Notes under the pieces: generated by a model
Seen by the model: the letters and a program-made list of their open reading frames with translations, nothing else
Database searches by the model: none
What the model was told of the DNA's origin: nothing
In this document: positions 1-6,400 of the stretch, piece after piece
How positions within the stretch are numbered: the stretch's first letter is position 1
Layout: each line of letters begins with the position of its first letter
Translations under genes and position numbers: made by a program
DNA from: an uncultured Bacteroidales bacterium
Lineage (GTDB): Bacteria > Bacteroidota > Bacteroidia > Bacteroidales > Muribaculaceae
NCBI GenBank assembly: GCA_947177325.1
Contig: CAMWUH010000114.1
Span: 1-7,017, forward strand
Length of the DNA: 7,017 nucleotides
Reading direction: 5' to 3'

Positions 1-654
1 CTCGCCATCCGTTCTATGGCTAAAGCCACTTACACCACCGAGAATATCGGCCACTATGGTCTGGGATTCGACTATTATACTCACTTCACATCGCCCATCC
101 GCCGTTACCCCGACATGATGGTGCATCGCTTGCTCGAGAAATATCTCGCAGGAGGTCGCAGCGTAAACCTTGAGAAACTTGAAGATCAATGCAAGCATTC
201 TTCTGAAATGGAGCAATTGGCTTCAAATGCCGAGCGCTCGTCAATCAAGTATAAGCAAGTTGAGTATATGGCCGACCATCTGGGTGAAGAATATGAGGGC
301 GTTATTTCGGGAGTTACCGAGTGGGGCCTCTATGTGGAGCTTGACGAAAACAAGTGTGAAGGCTTGGTGCCTATCCGCGACTTGGCCGATGATTTCTACG
401 ACCTTGATGAGAAGAATTATTGCCTCGTGGGTCGTCGTCATCACAACCGCTATCGCTTGGGTGACAAAATCAAAGTGAAAGTAGCACGAGCCGATTTGGA
501 TAAGAAACAACTTGACTTCCAGATTGTTGATCCTCGCGGTCAGCGCAGCGGGCAAGACGCTATGGGTAACAAAATCTCGGTAGCCCAAGCCTTGTCGGGT
601 CACAAAAACTCTAAACCCGGCAACCATCGCAAGCATAAAGCCGGTAGCCGATAA
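1..654 (+). CDS. rnr: Ribonuclease R, C-terminal part (5' end outside window)
   Basis: This is the 3' end of the gene for RNase R, a processive 3'-to-5' exoribonuclease that degrades structured RNA. The frame is open from base 1 and ends with TAA at 652-654, giving 217 visible codons of a family that usually runs to about 700 or more, so the start lies outside the window. The first ~45 residues are the end of the RNB catalytic domain: NIGHYGLGFDYYTHFTSPIR is followed by RYPD and VHRLL, and an Arg in the SPIRRYPD block is a known RNase II/R active-site residue. A linker leads to an S1 RNA-binding domain at about visible residues 95-177 (GVISGVTEWGLYVEL, then RYRLGDKIKVKV). The last ~40 residues form a basic, low-complexity tail rich in Lys, His and Arg, as is usual for RNase R. 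The catalytic Asp cluster lies upstream and cannot be checked. The in-frame ATG at 16 is internal, not the true start. Confidence 0.95.
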   Translation, partial: LAIRSMAKATYTTENIGHYGLGFDYYTHFTSPIRRYPDMMVHRLLEKYLAGGRSVNLEKLEDQCKHSSEMEQLASNAERSSIKYKQVEYMADHLGEEYEGVISGVTEWGLYVELDENKCEGLVPIRDLADDFYDLDEKNYCLVGRRHHNRYRLGDKIKVKVARADLDKKQLDFQIVDPRGQRSGQDAMGNKISVAQALSGHKNSKPGNHRKHKAGSR

Positions 655-706
655 TCTTTACCCATCCAATCGTTATCAAATTATTAAAACAAAGATATAA
701 AACAGA

Positions 707-2026
707 ATGAATATTGCAGTAGTAGGTACAGGATATGTAGGCTTGGTTTCAGGAACTTGCTTCGCTGAAATGGGCGTTAACGTTACCTGTGTGGATATCG
801 ACCAATCTAAAATCGATAAATTGATTCAGGGCGTAATCCCTATATATGAACCTGGACTTGACGACCTCGTGTTGCGCAACTATCGCGATGGGCGCTTGAA
901 ATTCACCACCAAACTTACCGATGTGCTCGATGACGTTGAAGTAGTGTTCTCAGCCGTGGGAACTCCTCCGGATGAAGACGGATCGGCCGACTTGCAATAT
1001 GTGCTCAATGTTGCGCGCGAATTTGGTCGGAATATCAAGAAATACACAATTCTGGTCACCAAGTCAACTGTTCCTGTTGGCACAGCTAAAAAGGTTAAAG
1101 CTGCAATTCAGGAAGAGCTTGACAAGCGAGGCGAACAAATAGGATTTGACGTTGTATCCAACCCCGAATTCCTTAAGGAGGGCGATGCTATCAATGACTT
1201 CATGAAGCCCGACCGCGTGGTTATCGGTGTTGAGAGCGAAAAAGCCAAGCAGGTGATGTCGCGCCTGTATCGTCCCTTTATGTTGACTAACAACCGCATT
1301 ATCTTTACCGATATTCCTTCGGCCGAAATGATAAAATATGCCGCTAACTCAATGTTGGCCACTCGCATTTCGTTTATGAACGATATCGCCAACCTTTGCG
1401 AACTGGTGGGTGCTGACGTAAATATGGTTAGAAAGGGTATTGGAGCTGATGGTCGCATCGGTTCGAAATTCCTCTATCCCGGTTGCGGTTACGGTGGCTC
1501 ATGCTTCCCTAAAGATGTTAAAGCGCTTATTAAGACAGCAGAGAAAGCCGGCTACGACATGCGGGTGTTGAAAGCTGTTGAAGATGTCAACGAATATCAG
1601 AAATCGGTTTTATTTGAAAAACTGGTGAAAGCATTTGGTTGTGAAGCTAATCTTAAAGGAAAGAAAATAGCGTTGTGGGGCTTGGCCTTCAAACCTGAAA
1701 CTGACGATATGCGAGAAGCCACTGCATTGGTAATGATTGACTTGCTTAAAAAAGCAGGCTGTGAAGTGTCGGTCTACGACCCTGCTGCGATGGACGAATG
1801 TCGTCGACGCTTAGGCGATGTGGTTAATTATGCCAAAGATATTTACGATGCTGTGCTTGATGCCGATGCGTTGTTGTTGTTGACCGAATGGAAGCAGTTC
1901 CGCCTCCCATCATGGGGCGTAGTGAAACACGCGATGCGTGGTAATCTCGTGCTTGATGGCCGCAACATCTACGACCCCGCCGAAATGGCATCGCAAGAGT
2001 TCATTTATCACTGTATTGGCCGCTAA
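707..2026 (+). CDS. ugd: UDP-glucose 6-dehydrogenase
   Basis: This cytoplasmic enzyme oxidises UDP-glucose to UDP-glucuronate with two NAD+, supplying uronic acid precursors for surface polysaccharides. At 439 residues it has the normal family length. The N-terminal NAD-binding Rossmann domain shows GTGYVG at residues 7-12, and KSTVPVGT and NPEFLKEG (152-159) follow. The central helix carries K210 and N214, and the catalytic cysteine is C266 in GGSCFPKD, with D270 after it. The spacing K210-N214-C266-D270 matches K204-N208-C260-D264 of the Streptococcus pyogenes enzyme as I recall it, so the active site looks intact. The C-terminal UDP-binding domain includes GLAFKPETDDMREA. The ATG at 707 puts the Rossmann motif at the correct distance; no Shine-Dalgarno sequence precedes it. 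It follows rnr by 52 bases with no clear promoter or terminator between them, and leads a likely operon with two glycosyltransferases and a sugar-nucleotide epimerase. Arg codons are mostly CGC/CGT (AGA 1 of 21). Confidence 0.96.
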   Translation: MNIAVVGTGYVGLVSGTCFAEMGVNVTCVDIDQSKIDKLIQGVIPIYEPGLDDLVLRNYRDGRLKFTTKLTDVLDDVEVVFSAVGTPPDEDGSADLQYVLNVAREFGRNIKKYTILVTKSTVPVGTAKKVKAAIQEELDKRGEQIGFDVVSNPEFLKEGDAINDFMKPDRVVIGVESEKAKQVMSRLYRPFMLTNNRIIFTDIPSAEMIKYAANSMLATRISFMNDIANLCELVGADVNMVRKGIGADGRIGSKFLYPGCGYGGSCFPKDVKALIKTAEKAGYDMRVLKAVEDVNEYQKSVLFEKLVKAFGCEANLKGKKIALWGLAFKPETDDMREATALVMIDLLKKAGCEVSVYDPAAMDECRRRLGDVVNYAKDIYDAVLDADALLLLTEWKQFRLPSWGVVKHAMRGNLVLDGRNIYDPAEMASQEFIYHCIGR

Positions 2027-2037
2027 ATGATTCAGGC

Positions 2038-3111
2038 ATGGCTAAAGTAGCGATTTTTGTTAAGAACTTGACAAGCGGAGGAGCTGAGAGACAAGCAACC
2101 TATTTAGCTAATTTACTTTGTGGTCATAACCACGAAGCATACTTCGTTATTTTTAATGGCGAGAAGGTACATCAGAAATATGTAGATTACCTATTAGAAA
2201 ATCGGGTGCCAATCATAAGCTTTAAAGGCGCTAAGAAAGAAAGACTTATGCAGTTTCAAGCATTTCTGAAAGAAAAGAATATTGACTTAGTTTTCTCTTA
2301 CTTGACTGCTGCGAACTTTTATGCCATACGAGCCGCTAAAGGATTACCGACAAAGGTTGTTACGGGAATCAGAAACGCACGTCTTCCATTTTTTAAAATG
2401 GTTGCTGATTGTTTCATAACGGATTTCTTTGCAGATGCAACAGTGGCTAACTGTTATTGCGCAAAAGATTATTTTTGCAAGCGAGGTTTTATCCGTAAAA
2501 AGATGGAAGTTATTCCAAATTGCATTTTCCCGGTCAAACGCGAACGAACAAGAGGTTCGGAAAATCTAATAGAGTTAATAACAGTCGCACGGTTTGTTCC
2601 ACAAAAAGATTTCGCCACTGCAATAAAGGCGTTTGCTAACGCTCATCGTCAGATTCCTGCTCTAAGATATACCATTGTTGGCTATGGTGAGGAAGAGGAA
2701 AAAATAAGAAATCTGATAGAGAAAATGGATTGTAAAGATGCGATAAATATGGTAATAAATCCATCAGACATTCCTGAACGTTTGGCTAATGCCGACATAT
2801 ATTTATCCACATCGTTGTTTGAGGGAACCAGTAATTCTATTATGGAAGCGTTGGAAGCTCAGTTACCTGTCATCGCAACTAATGTAGGAGATAATAGTCA
2901 ATTGGTTAAGGATGGAAGAAATGGGTATATAGTTCCGGTTAAGGATATAGCTCAAATTTCTCAACGTATTAAAACTTTAGCCACGAACAAAGACCTAAGA
3001 GAGTCAATGGGAAAATGCGGATATGATCATCTCATTAAGAATTTCTCTCCGGAAATCTTTGTGAAGCGTTACAATAAACTTATTGATAAGTTAACCACTG
3101 AGGCGCTATGA
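2038..3111 (+). CDS. Glycosyltransferase, GT4-like (GT-B fold)
   Basis: Probable retaining glycosyltransferase that moves a sugar from a nucleotide donor onto a growing glycan at the inner membrane; donor and acceptor cannot be read from the sequence. Its 357 residues suit the GT4 family. The N-terminal half opens with a beta strand and the glycine-rich loop SGGAERQ (residues 13-19), typical of GT4 acceptor domains. The C-terminal half has VARFVPQKDF, with R185 and K190 in the usual diphosphate-contact positions, then an EX7E motif (E262 in EGTSNSIMEAL, second Glu E270) and the GxxxLVKDGRNGYIVP-type end of the domain. No signal peptide or membrane segment is evident. It starts 11 bases after ugd and its TGA overlaps the next start codon. 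Composition differs sharply from its neighbours: three sampled 60-base rows hold about 30% G+C, against 53% in one row of the next gene, and 8 of 19 Arg codons are AGA. This suggests separate acquisition. Confidence 0.9.
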   Translation: MAKVAIFVKNLTSGGAERQATYLANLLCGHNHEAYFVIFNGEKVHQKYVDYLLENRVPIISFKGAKKERLMQFQAFLKEKNIDLVFSYLTAANFYAIRAAKGLPTKVVTGIRNARLPFFKMVADCFITDFFADATVANCYCAKDYFCKRGFIRKKMEVIPNCIFPVKRERTRGSENLIELITVARFVPQKDFATAIKAFANAHRQIPALRYTIVGYGEEEEKIRNLIEKMDCKDAINMVINPSDIPERLANADIYLSTSLFEGTSNSIMEALEAQLPVIATNVGDNSQLVKDGRNGYIVPVKDIAQISQRIKTLATNKDLRESMGKCGYDHLIKNFSPEIFVKRYNKLIDKLTTEAL

Positions 3112-4199
3112 AGATTGTTGTCATTGGCACAAGAGGTATTCCCGACATTCCGGGCGGTGTGGAAACACACTGCCAGGAGCTCTTTCCACGCATCGCCGCC
3201 AAGGGCAACGATGTGACCGTAATTCGTCGTTCTTGCTATGTCGAGGCCGACAAGGATAGGAAAGAATTCGAGGGGGTGAAGCTCGTTGACGTTTATGCCC
3301 CTCGTAAAAAAAGTCTGGAAGCTATTGTCCACACCTTTCTCGCCGTCATAAAGGCAAAGCGTCTGAAAGCAGATGTAGTGCATATCCACGCAATCGGACC
3401 GGCCCTGATGACTCCGTTTGCTCGGCTGCTTGGCATGAAGGTTGTGATGACTAACCATGGGCCTGACTACGACCGCGGAAAGTGGGGCAAGCTTGCAAAG
3501 ACTTTTCTAAAGACCGGTGAACGATTAGGCACTAAGGCGGCTAATCGTGTTATCGTAATCTCTACAGTCATTGCCGACATTTTGAAAAACCGATATGGAC
3601 GCACCGATACCGACCTGATTTATAATGGTGTCAACGCCCCGGTGAAAAGCAAGAACACTGACTACATCAACTCGCTCGGCCTTGAGCCGGGGAAATACAT
3701 TGTCGGAGTTGGCCGATTTGTTGAGGAAAAAGGATTTCACGACCTCGTTGAAGCCTACAAGAAGTTGACCGACAAATCATTTAAATTGGTTATCGCCGGC
3801 GATAGTGACCACCCCGACCATTACAGCGAGTCGCTCAAAAAGCAAGCTCGTGAGGCAGGAGTAGTCCTAACGGGTTACATACGCGGCGAGAAGATGAACC
3901 AAGTGATGACCAATGCTGCCCTGTTTGCGATGCCAAGCTACCATGAAGGCTTGCCGATTGCACTCCTTGAGGCTATGAGCTACGACCTGGATGTGCTCGT
4001 CAGCGACATTCCCGCCAACAAAATCTCAGAGCTAAGCGCCGATGATTTCTTCCCGGTTGGCAATGTTGACGAATTAGCCGCCGGACTGCAACGCAAATTG
4101 GCTGAAAAGGCAACACCCCGCCATCATGACTTGGCTAAATATGATTGGGACCATATTGCCGAGCAAATCAATCAGCTCTATCACGAATTAACAAAATAA
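3108..4199 (+). CDS. Glycosyltransferase, GT4-like with DUF1972-type N-terminus
   Basis: Second probable retaining glycosyltransferase of GT-B fold, 363 residues. The N-terminus (GTRGIPDIPGGVETHCQEL, residues 7-25) is the hallmark of a GT4 subgroup, often annotated DUF1972, that includes rhamnosyl- and other transferases of capsule and O-antigen loci; that subgroup call is from memory. VVHIHAIGP and TNHGPDYDRGKWGK belong to the N-terminal domain. The C-terminal domain shows VGRFVEEKGF (R203, K208), FAMPSYHEGLPIALLEAM with the EX7E pair E280 and E288, and a short helical tail. The ATG at 3108 overlaps the TGA of the previous gene as ATGA, which implies translational coupling and cotranscription. 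An epimerase gene follows after 16 bases. Base composition matches ugd and the epimerase rather than the preceding glycosyltransferase. Donor and linkage are unknown; UDP-GlcA or UDP-GalA made by the neighbouring enzymes is a possible but unproven donor. Confidence 0.92.
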   Translation: MKIVVIGTRGIPDIPGGVETHCQELFPRIAAKGNDVTVIRRSCYVEADKDRKEFEGVKLVDVYAPRKKSLEAIVHTFLAVIKAKRLKADVVHIHAIGPALMTPFARLLGMKVVMTNHGPDYDRGKWGKLAKTFLKTGERLGTKAANRVIVISTVIADILKNRYGRTDTDLIYNGVNAPVKSKNTDYINSLGLEPGKYIVGVGRFVEEKGFHDLVEAYKKLTDKSFKLVIAGDSDHPDHYSESLKKQAREAGVVLTGYIRGEKMNQVMTNAALFAMPSYHEGLPIALLEAMSYDLDVLVSDIPANKISELSADDFFPVGNVDELAAGLQRKLAEKATPRHHDLAKYDWDHIAEQINQLYHELTK

Positions 4200-4215
4200 T
4201 TGACTTTGATTTAAG

Positions 4216-5253
4216 ATGAAGATATTAGTTACCGGCGCTGCCGGCTTTATAGGATCTCAGCTGATGGAGCAATTAGCTCGCCGCGGCGACGAAGTTGTGG
4301 GCCTCGACAACATCAATGATTATTATGACGTCAGGCTGAAATATGGACGATTGCGTCGTGCCGGATTTGAATTTGACGGCAATGAAGCTGAATTTGGTAA
4401 AGAAGTTACTTCAACTGTTTTTCCCAATTGCCGCTTTGTCAGATTGTCGATTGACGACAAGAAGTCGATCGACCGATTGTTTGCAGCCGAGCGATTTGAT
4501 AAAGTCGTAAATTTGGCAGCGCAAGCCGGAGTCCGATATTCGATTACTAATCCCTATGCCTATCTTGAGAGCAATCTCATAGGGTTCCTCAACATATTGG
4601 AAGCTTGTCGCAACTTCGATGTAAAATATCTTGTTTACGCCTCGTCAAGCTCTGTCTACGGGCTCAATACAGAAACACCATATAAGGAGAGCGATAAGGT
4701 TGATACCCCGGTCAGCCTTTACGCTGCTACCAAGAAGTCTAACGAATTGATGGCTCACGCCTATAGCAAACTTTATGGCATGAAAGTAACCGGCTTACGC
4801 TACTTCACCGTTTACGGTCCCTGGGGACGCCCCGATATGTCGCCAATGTTGTTTGCCAAAGCTATCACTGCCGGCGAGCCAATAAAGGTGTTTAATAACG
4901 GCGACATGATTCGTGATTTCACCTATATTGACGACATTGTCGAAGGCACTATGCAAGTTGTCGACAATGAACCTGTTGCCGAAAATTTACCCAACGGTGT
5001 AGCTGCAAGGGTATATAATATCGGATGTTCCAACCCTGTCAAACTAATGGACTTCATTTCTGAAATTGAGAATGCGATGGGGGTGACGGCCAACAAAAAC
5101 TATCTTCCGATGCAGCCCGGCGACGTCTACCAAACCAATGCCGACACTACCGCGCTTGAAACCGAAATAGGATATAAACCCAAGGTGCACCTTCATGAAG
5201 GTATTTCAAAATTTGTGGAGTGGTATAAAAGTGACAGCAATCCTTTAAAGTGA
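4216..5253 (+). CDS. NAD-dependent sugar epimerase, probable UDP-glucuronate 4-epimerase
   Basis: Extended short-chain dehydrogenase/reductase of 345 residues, most likely interconverting UDP-glucuronate and UDP-galacturonate through a 4-keto intermediate with tightly bound NAD+. The N-terminus has the GxxGxxG nucleotide loop GAAGFIG (7-13) and LDNINDYYD, the latter typical of the UDP-GlcA 4-epimerase (CapI/LpsL-like) branch. NLAAQAGVRYS, YASSSSVYG (141-149, catalytic Ser region) and the catalytic YxxxK pair Y169 and K173 (YAATKKSNE) are all intact. LRYFTVYGPWGRPDM and FNNGDMIRDFTYIDD belong to the substrate-binding part and fit this branch better than GalE or dTDP-glucose dehydratase. The start at 4216 places the nucleotide loop correctly. 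It lies 16 bases behind the second glycosyltransferase and is followed by a hairpin terminator, so it is the last gene of the ugd unit. With ugd upstream, the pathway UDP-Glc to UDP-GlcA to UDP-GalA is complete in one operon. A related 4-epimerase specificity cannot be ruled out. Confidence 0.9.
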   Translation: MKILVTGAAGFIGSQLMEQLARRGDEVVGLDNINDYYDVRLKYGRLRRAGFEFDGNEAEFGKEVTSTVFPNCRFVRLSIDDKKSIDRLFAAERFDKVVNLAAQAGVRYSITNPYAYLESNLIGFLNILEACRNFDVKYLVYASSSSVYGLNTETPYKESDKVDTPVSLYAATKKSNELMAHAYSKLYGMKVTGLRYFTVYGPWGRPDMSPMLFAKAITAGEPIKVFNNGDMIRDFTYIDDIVEGTMQVVDNEPVAENLPNGVAARVYNIGCSNPVKLMDFISEIENAMGVTANKNYLPMQPGDVYQTNADTTALETEIGYKPKVHLHEGISKFVEWYKSDSNPLK

Positions 5254-5262
5254 AAATATTGT

Positions 5263-5298
5263 AAAATAAGAAGTGTTGATAAAATACTTCTTATTTTT
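5263..5298 (+). terminator. Rho-independent-type terminator after the epimerase gene
   Basis: A perfect 12-base inverted repeat (AAAATAAGAAGT at 5263-5274 and ACTTCTTATTTT at 5286-5297) can be extended inward by one G-U and two U-A pairs, leaving a 5-base loop at 5278-5282. The 3' arm ends in five T residues (5294-5298). It begins 10 bases after the epimerase TGA, the right place to end the ugd-glycosyltransferase-epimerase transcript. The stem is AT-rich, so it is weaker than a classical GC-rich terminator. The A-run at the left arm could make it work on the other strand too, but no convergent gene is in view. Confidence 0.75.
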
Positions 5299-5330
5299 GA
5301 TGTATAATATAATTATAGTTGCTATATTTG
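5296..5330 (+). promoter_or_regulatory. Candidate Bacteroidota-type promoter for ilvE
   Basis: TATATTTG at 5323-5330 matches the Bacteroidota primary sigma factor -7 consensus TAnnTTTG exactly. A TTTG at 5296-5299 could be the -33 element; the 23-base gap is a little longer than the roughly 20 bases expected, so this half is less sure. Transcription would start around 5335-5338, leaving an A/T-rich leader of about 20 bases before the ilvE ATG at 5358, with no Shine-Dalgarno sequence. The -33 candidate overlaps the T-tail of the upstream terminator. A 6-base dyad (TTGCTA 5319-5324, TAGCAA 5331-5336) brackets the box. Confidence 0.65.
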
Positions 5331-5357
5331 TAGCAAAATTACCAATTTTTAAAAATT

Positions 5358-6386
5358 ATGCAAGAAATTGATTGGGCCAACCTCGGGTTTGGCTACATGA
5401 AAACCAACTATAATGTGCGCTGCACTTTCAAAGATGGCAAGTGGGGCGAAATTGAAGTAACCGACTCTGAATATATCAATATCCACATGGCCGCCACTGC
5501 GCTTCACTATGGCCAGGAAATTTTCGAAGGCCTGAAGGCCTTCCGTGGCAAAGATGGAAAGATCAGAATTTTCCGTCTCGAAGAGAACGCACGCCGAATT
5601 GCCGAGTCGGCCAAAGGTATCAAAATGGAGCCTATTCCCGAAGACATCTTCCGCAAGATGGTTGTCAAAGCCGTTGAGCTCAACGCCGAGTTTGTACCCC
5701 CTTACGGCTCAGGCGCTTCGCTCTACATTCGCCCCTTGGAAATTGGCATGAGCGCTCAGGTTGGCGTTAAACCCTCTACCGAGTATCTGTTTCTGATATT
5801 GGTCACCCCTGTTGGTCCTTACTTCAAAGAGGGCTTCCGCCCAACCAACATTTGTGTCATGCGCGAGTTTGATCGCGTTGCCCCCAAAGGCACGGGCCGC
5901 TGGAAAGTGGGTGGCAACTATGCCGCCTCTATGGCTGCCGGCGAGCGCGCCCATGAACTCGGCTACTCAGCCGTTCTCTATCTTGATCCCAAAGAGAAAA
6001 AATATCTCGACGAATGTGGCCCGGCCAACTTCTTCGCTATAAAAGATGGCAAATATATAACCCCCGACAGCGAATCTATCCTCCCCTCCATCACCAATAA
6101 GTCGCTGATGCAGCTGGCCGAAGATATGGGCATCGAGGTAGAGCGTCGCCACATTCTGCTTGAGGAATTGGCCGATATTACTGAAGCAGCTGCTTGTGGC
6201 ACTGCCGCTGTGGCTTCGCCAGTTGCCGAAATCGACGACCTCGACACCGGTGTTAAATACGTAGTATCGAAAGATGGCGAGCCCGGACCTATCACCACAA
6301 AGCTCTATAATCAGTTGCGCGGTGTGCAACTCGGCGACGTGGAGGATATCCACGGCTGGAACACAATCGTTGAAGTCAACGAGTAA
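5358..6386 (+). CDS. ilvE: Branched-chain amino acid aminotransferase
   Basis: PLP-dependent fold-type IV aminotransferase of 342 residues that transfers amino groups between glutamate and the 2-oxo acids of leucine, isoleucine and valine, in the cytoplasm. HYGQEIFEGLKAFRG (around residues 51-65) is the conserved substrate/cofactor loop. GTGRWKVGGNYAAS carries the Schiff-base lysine K183. CGTAAVASPV (C280 onward) supplies the cofactor phosphate-binding turn; DECGPANFFAI and SILPSITNKS are further family blocks. The length and the N-terminus (DWANLGFGYMKTNYNVRC) match the longer BCAT group common in Bacteroidota. The start at 5358 agrees with this N-terminus and with the promoter box 28 bases upstream. 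No leader peptide or attenuator is visible in the short leader, so branched-chain amino acid control at this site is not evident. It stands apart from other ilv/leu genes here; an HD-domain gene follows after 14 bases and is probably cotranscribed. Confidence 0.96.
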   Translation: MQEIDWANLGFGYMKTNYNVRCTFKDGKWGEIEVTDSEYINIHMAATALHYGQEIFEGLKAFRGKDGKIRIFRLEENARRIAESAKGIKMEPIPEDIFRKMVVKAVELNAEFVPPYGSGASLYIRPLEIGMSAQVGVKPSTEYLFLILVTPVGPYFKEGFRPTNICVMREFDRVAPKGTGRWKVGGNYAASMAAGERAHELGYSAVLYLDPKEKKYLDECGPANFFAIKDGKYITPDSESILPSITNKSLMQLAEDMGIEVERRHILLEELADITEAAACGTAAVASPVAEIDDLDTGVKYVVSKDGEPGPITTKLYNQLRGVQLGDVEDIHGWNTIVEVNE

Positions 6387-6400
6387 TCCCTTTTTTCCGG

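Noticed and set aside
241..636. Minus-strand open frame of 131 codons opposite rnr.
   Set aside because: It is antisense to a clearly recognised RNase R C-terminus, resembles no family I know and is explained by codon bias. The same holds for the other antisense frames opposite ugd, the second glycosyltransferase, ilvE and the ilvE-HD junction.
16..654. Reading the RNase R fragment as a complete gene starting at ATG 16.
   Set aside because: The frame is open through base 1 and the codons before the ATG (L-A-I-R-S) continue the RNase R domain, so the gene is cut by the window edge rather than truncated.
1868..1882. Run of TTG triplets in ugd.
   Set aside because: It encodes a short Leu stretch in the C-terminal domain; there is no sign of a frameshift and the reading frame continues normally to the family end.
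4201..4208. TGACTTTG just upstream of the epimerase start, one base from the TAnnTTTG promoter box.
   Set aside because: It lacks the invariant TA, lies 7 bases from the ATG, and sits in a 16-base operon gap; chance is more likely.
707..5253. A complete capsule or O-antigen locus, or an undescribed defence or secretion system.
   Set aside because: Only nucleotide-sugar enzymes and two glycosyltransferases are present; there is no Wzx/Wzy, initiating transferase, export or nuclease/effector gene to support such a claim.
5526..5543. Perfect 8-base inverted repeat (GAAGGCCT, GA, AGGCCTTC) within ilvE.
   Set aside because: It encodes part of the strongly conserved EGLKAF motif of the aminotransferase, and a 2-base loop cannot fold at full stem length; coding constraint explains it.
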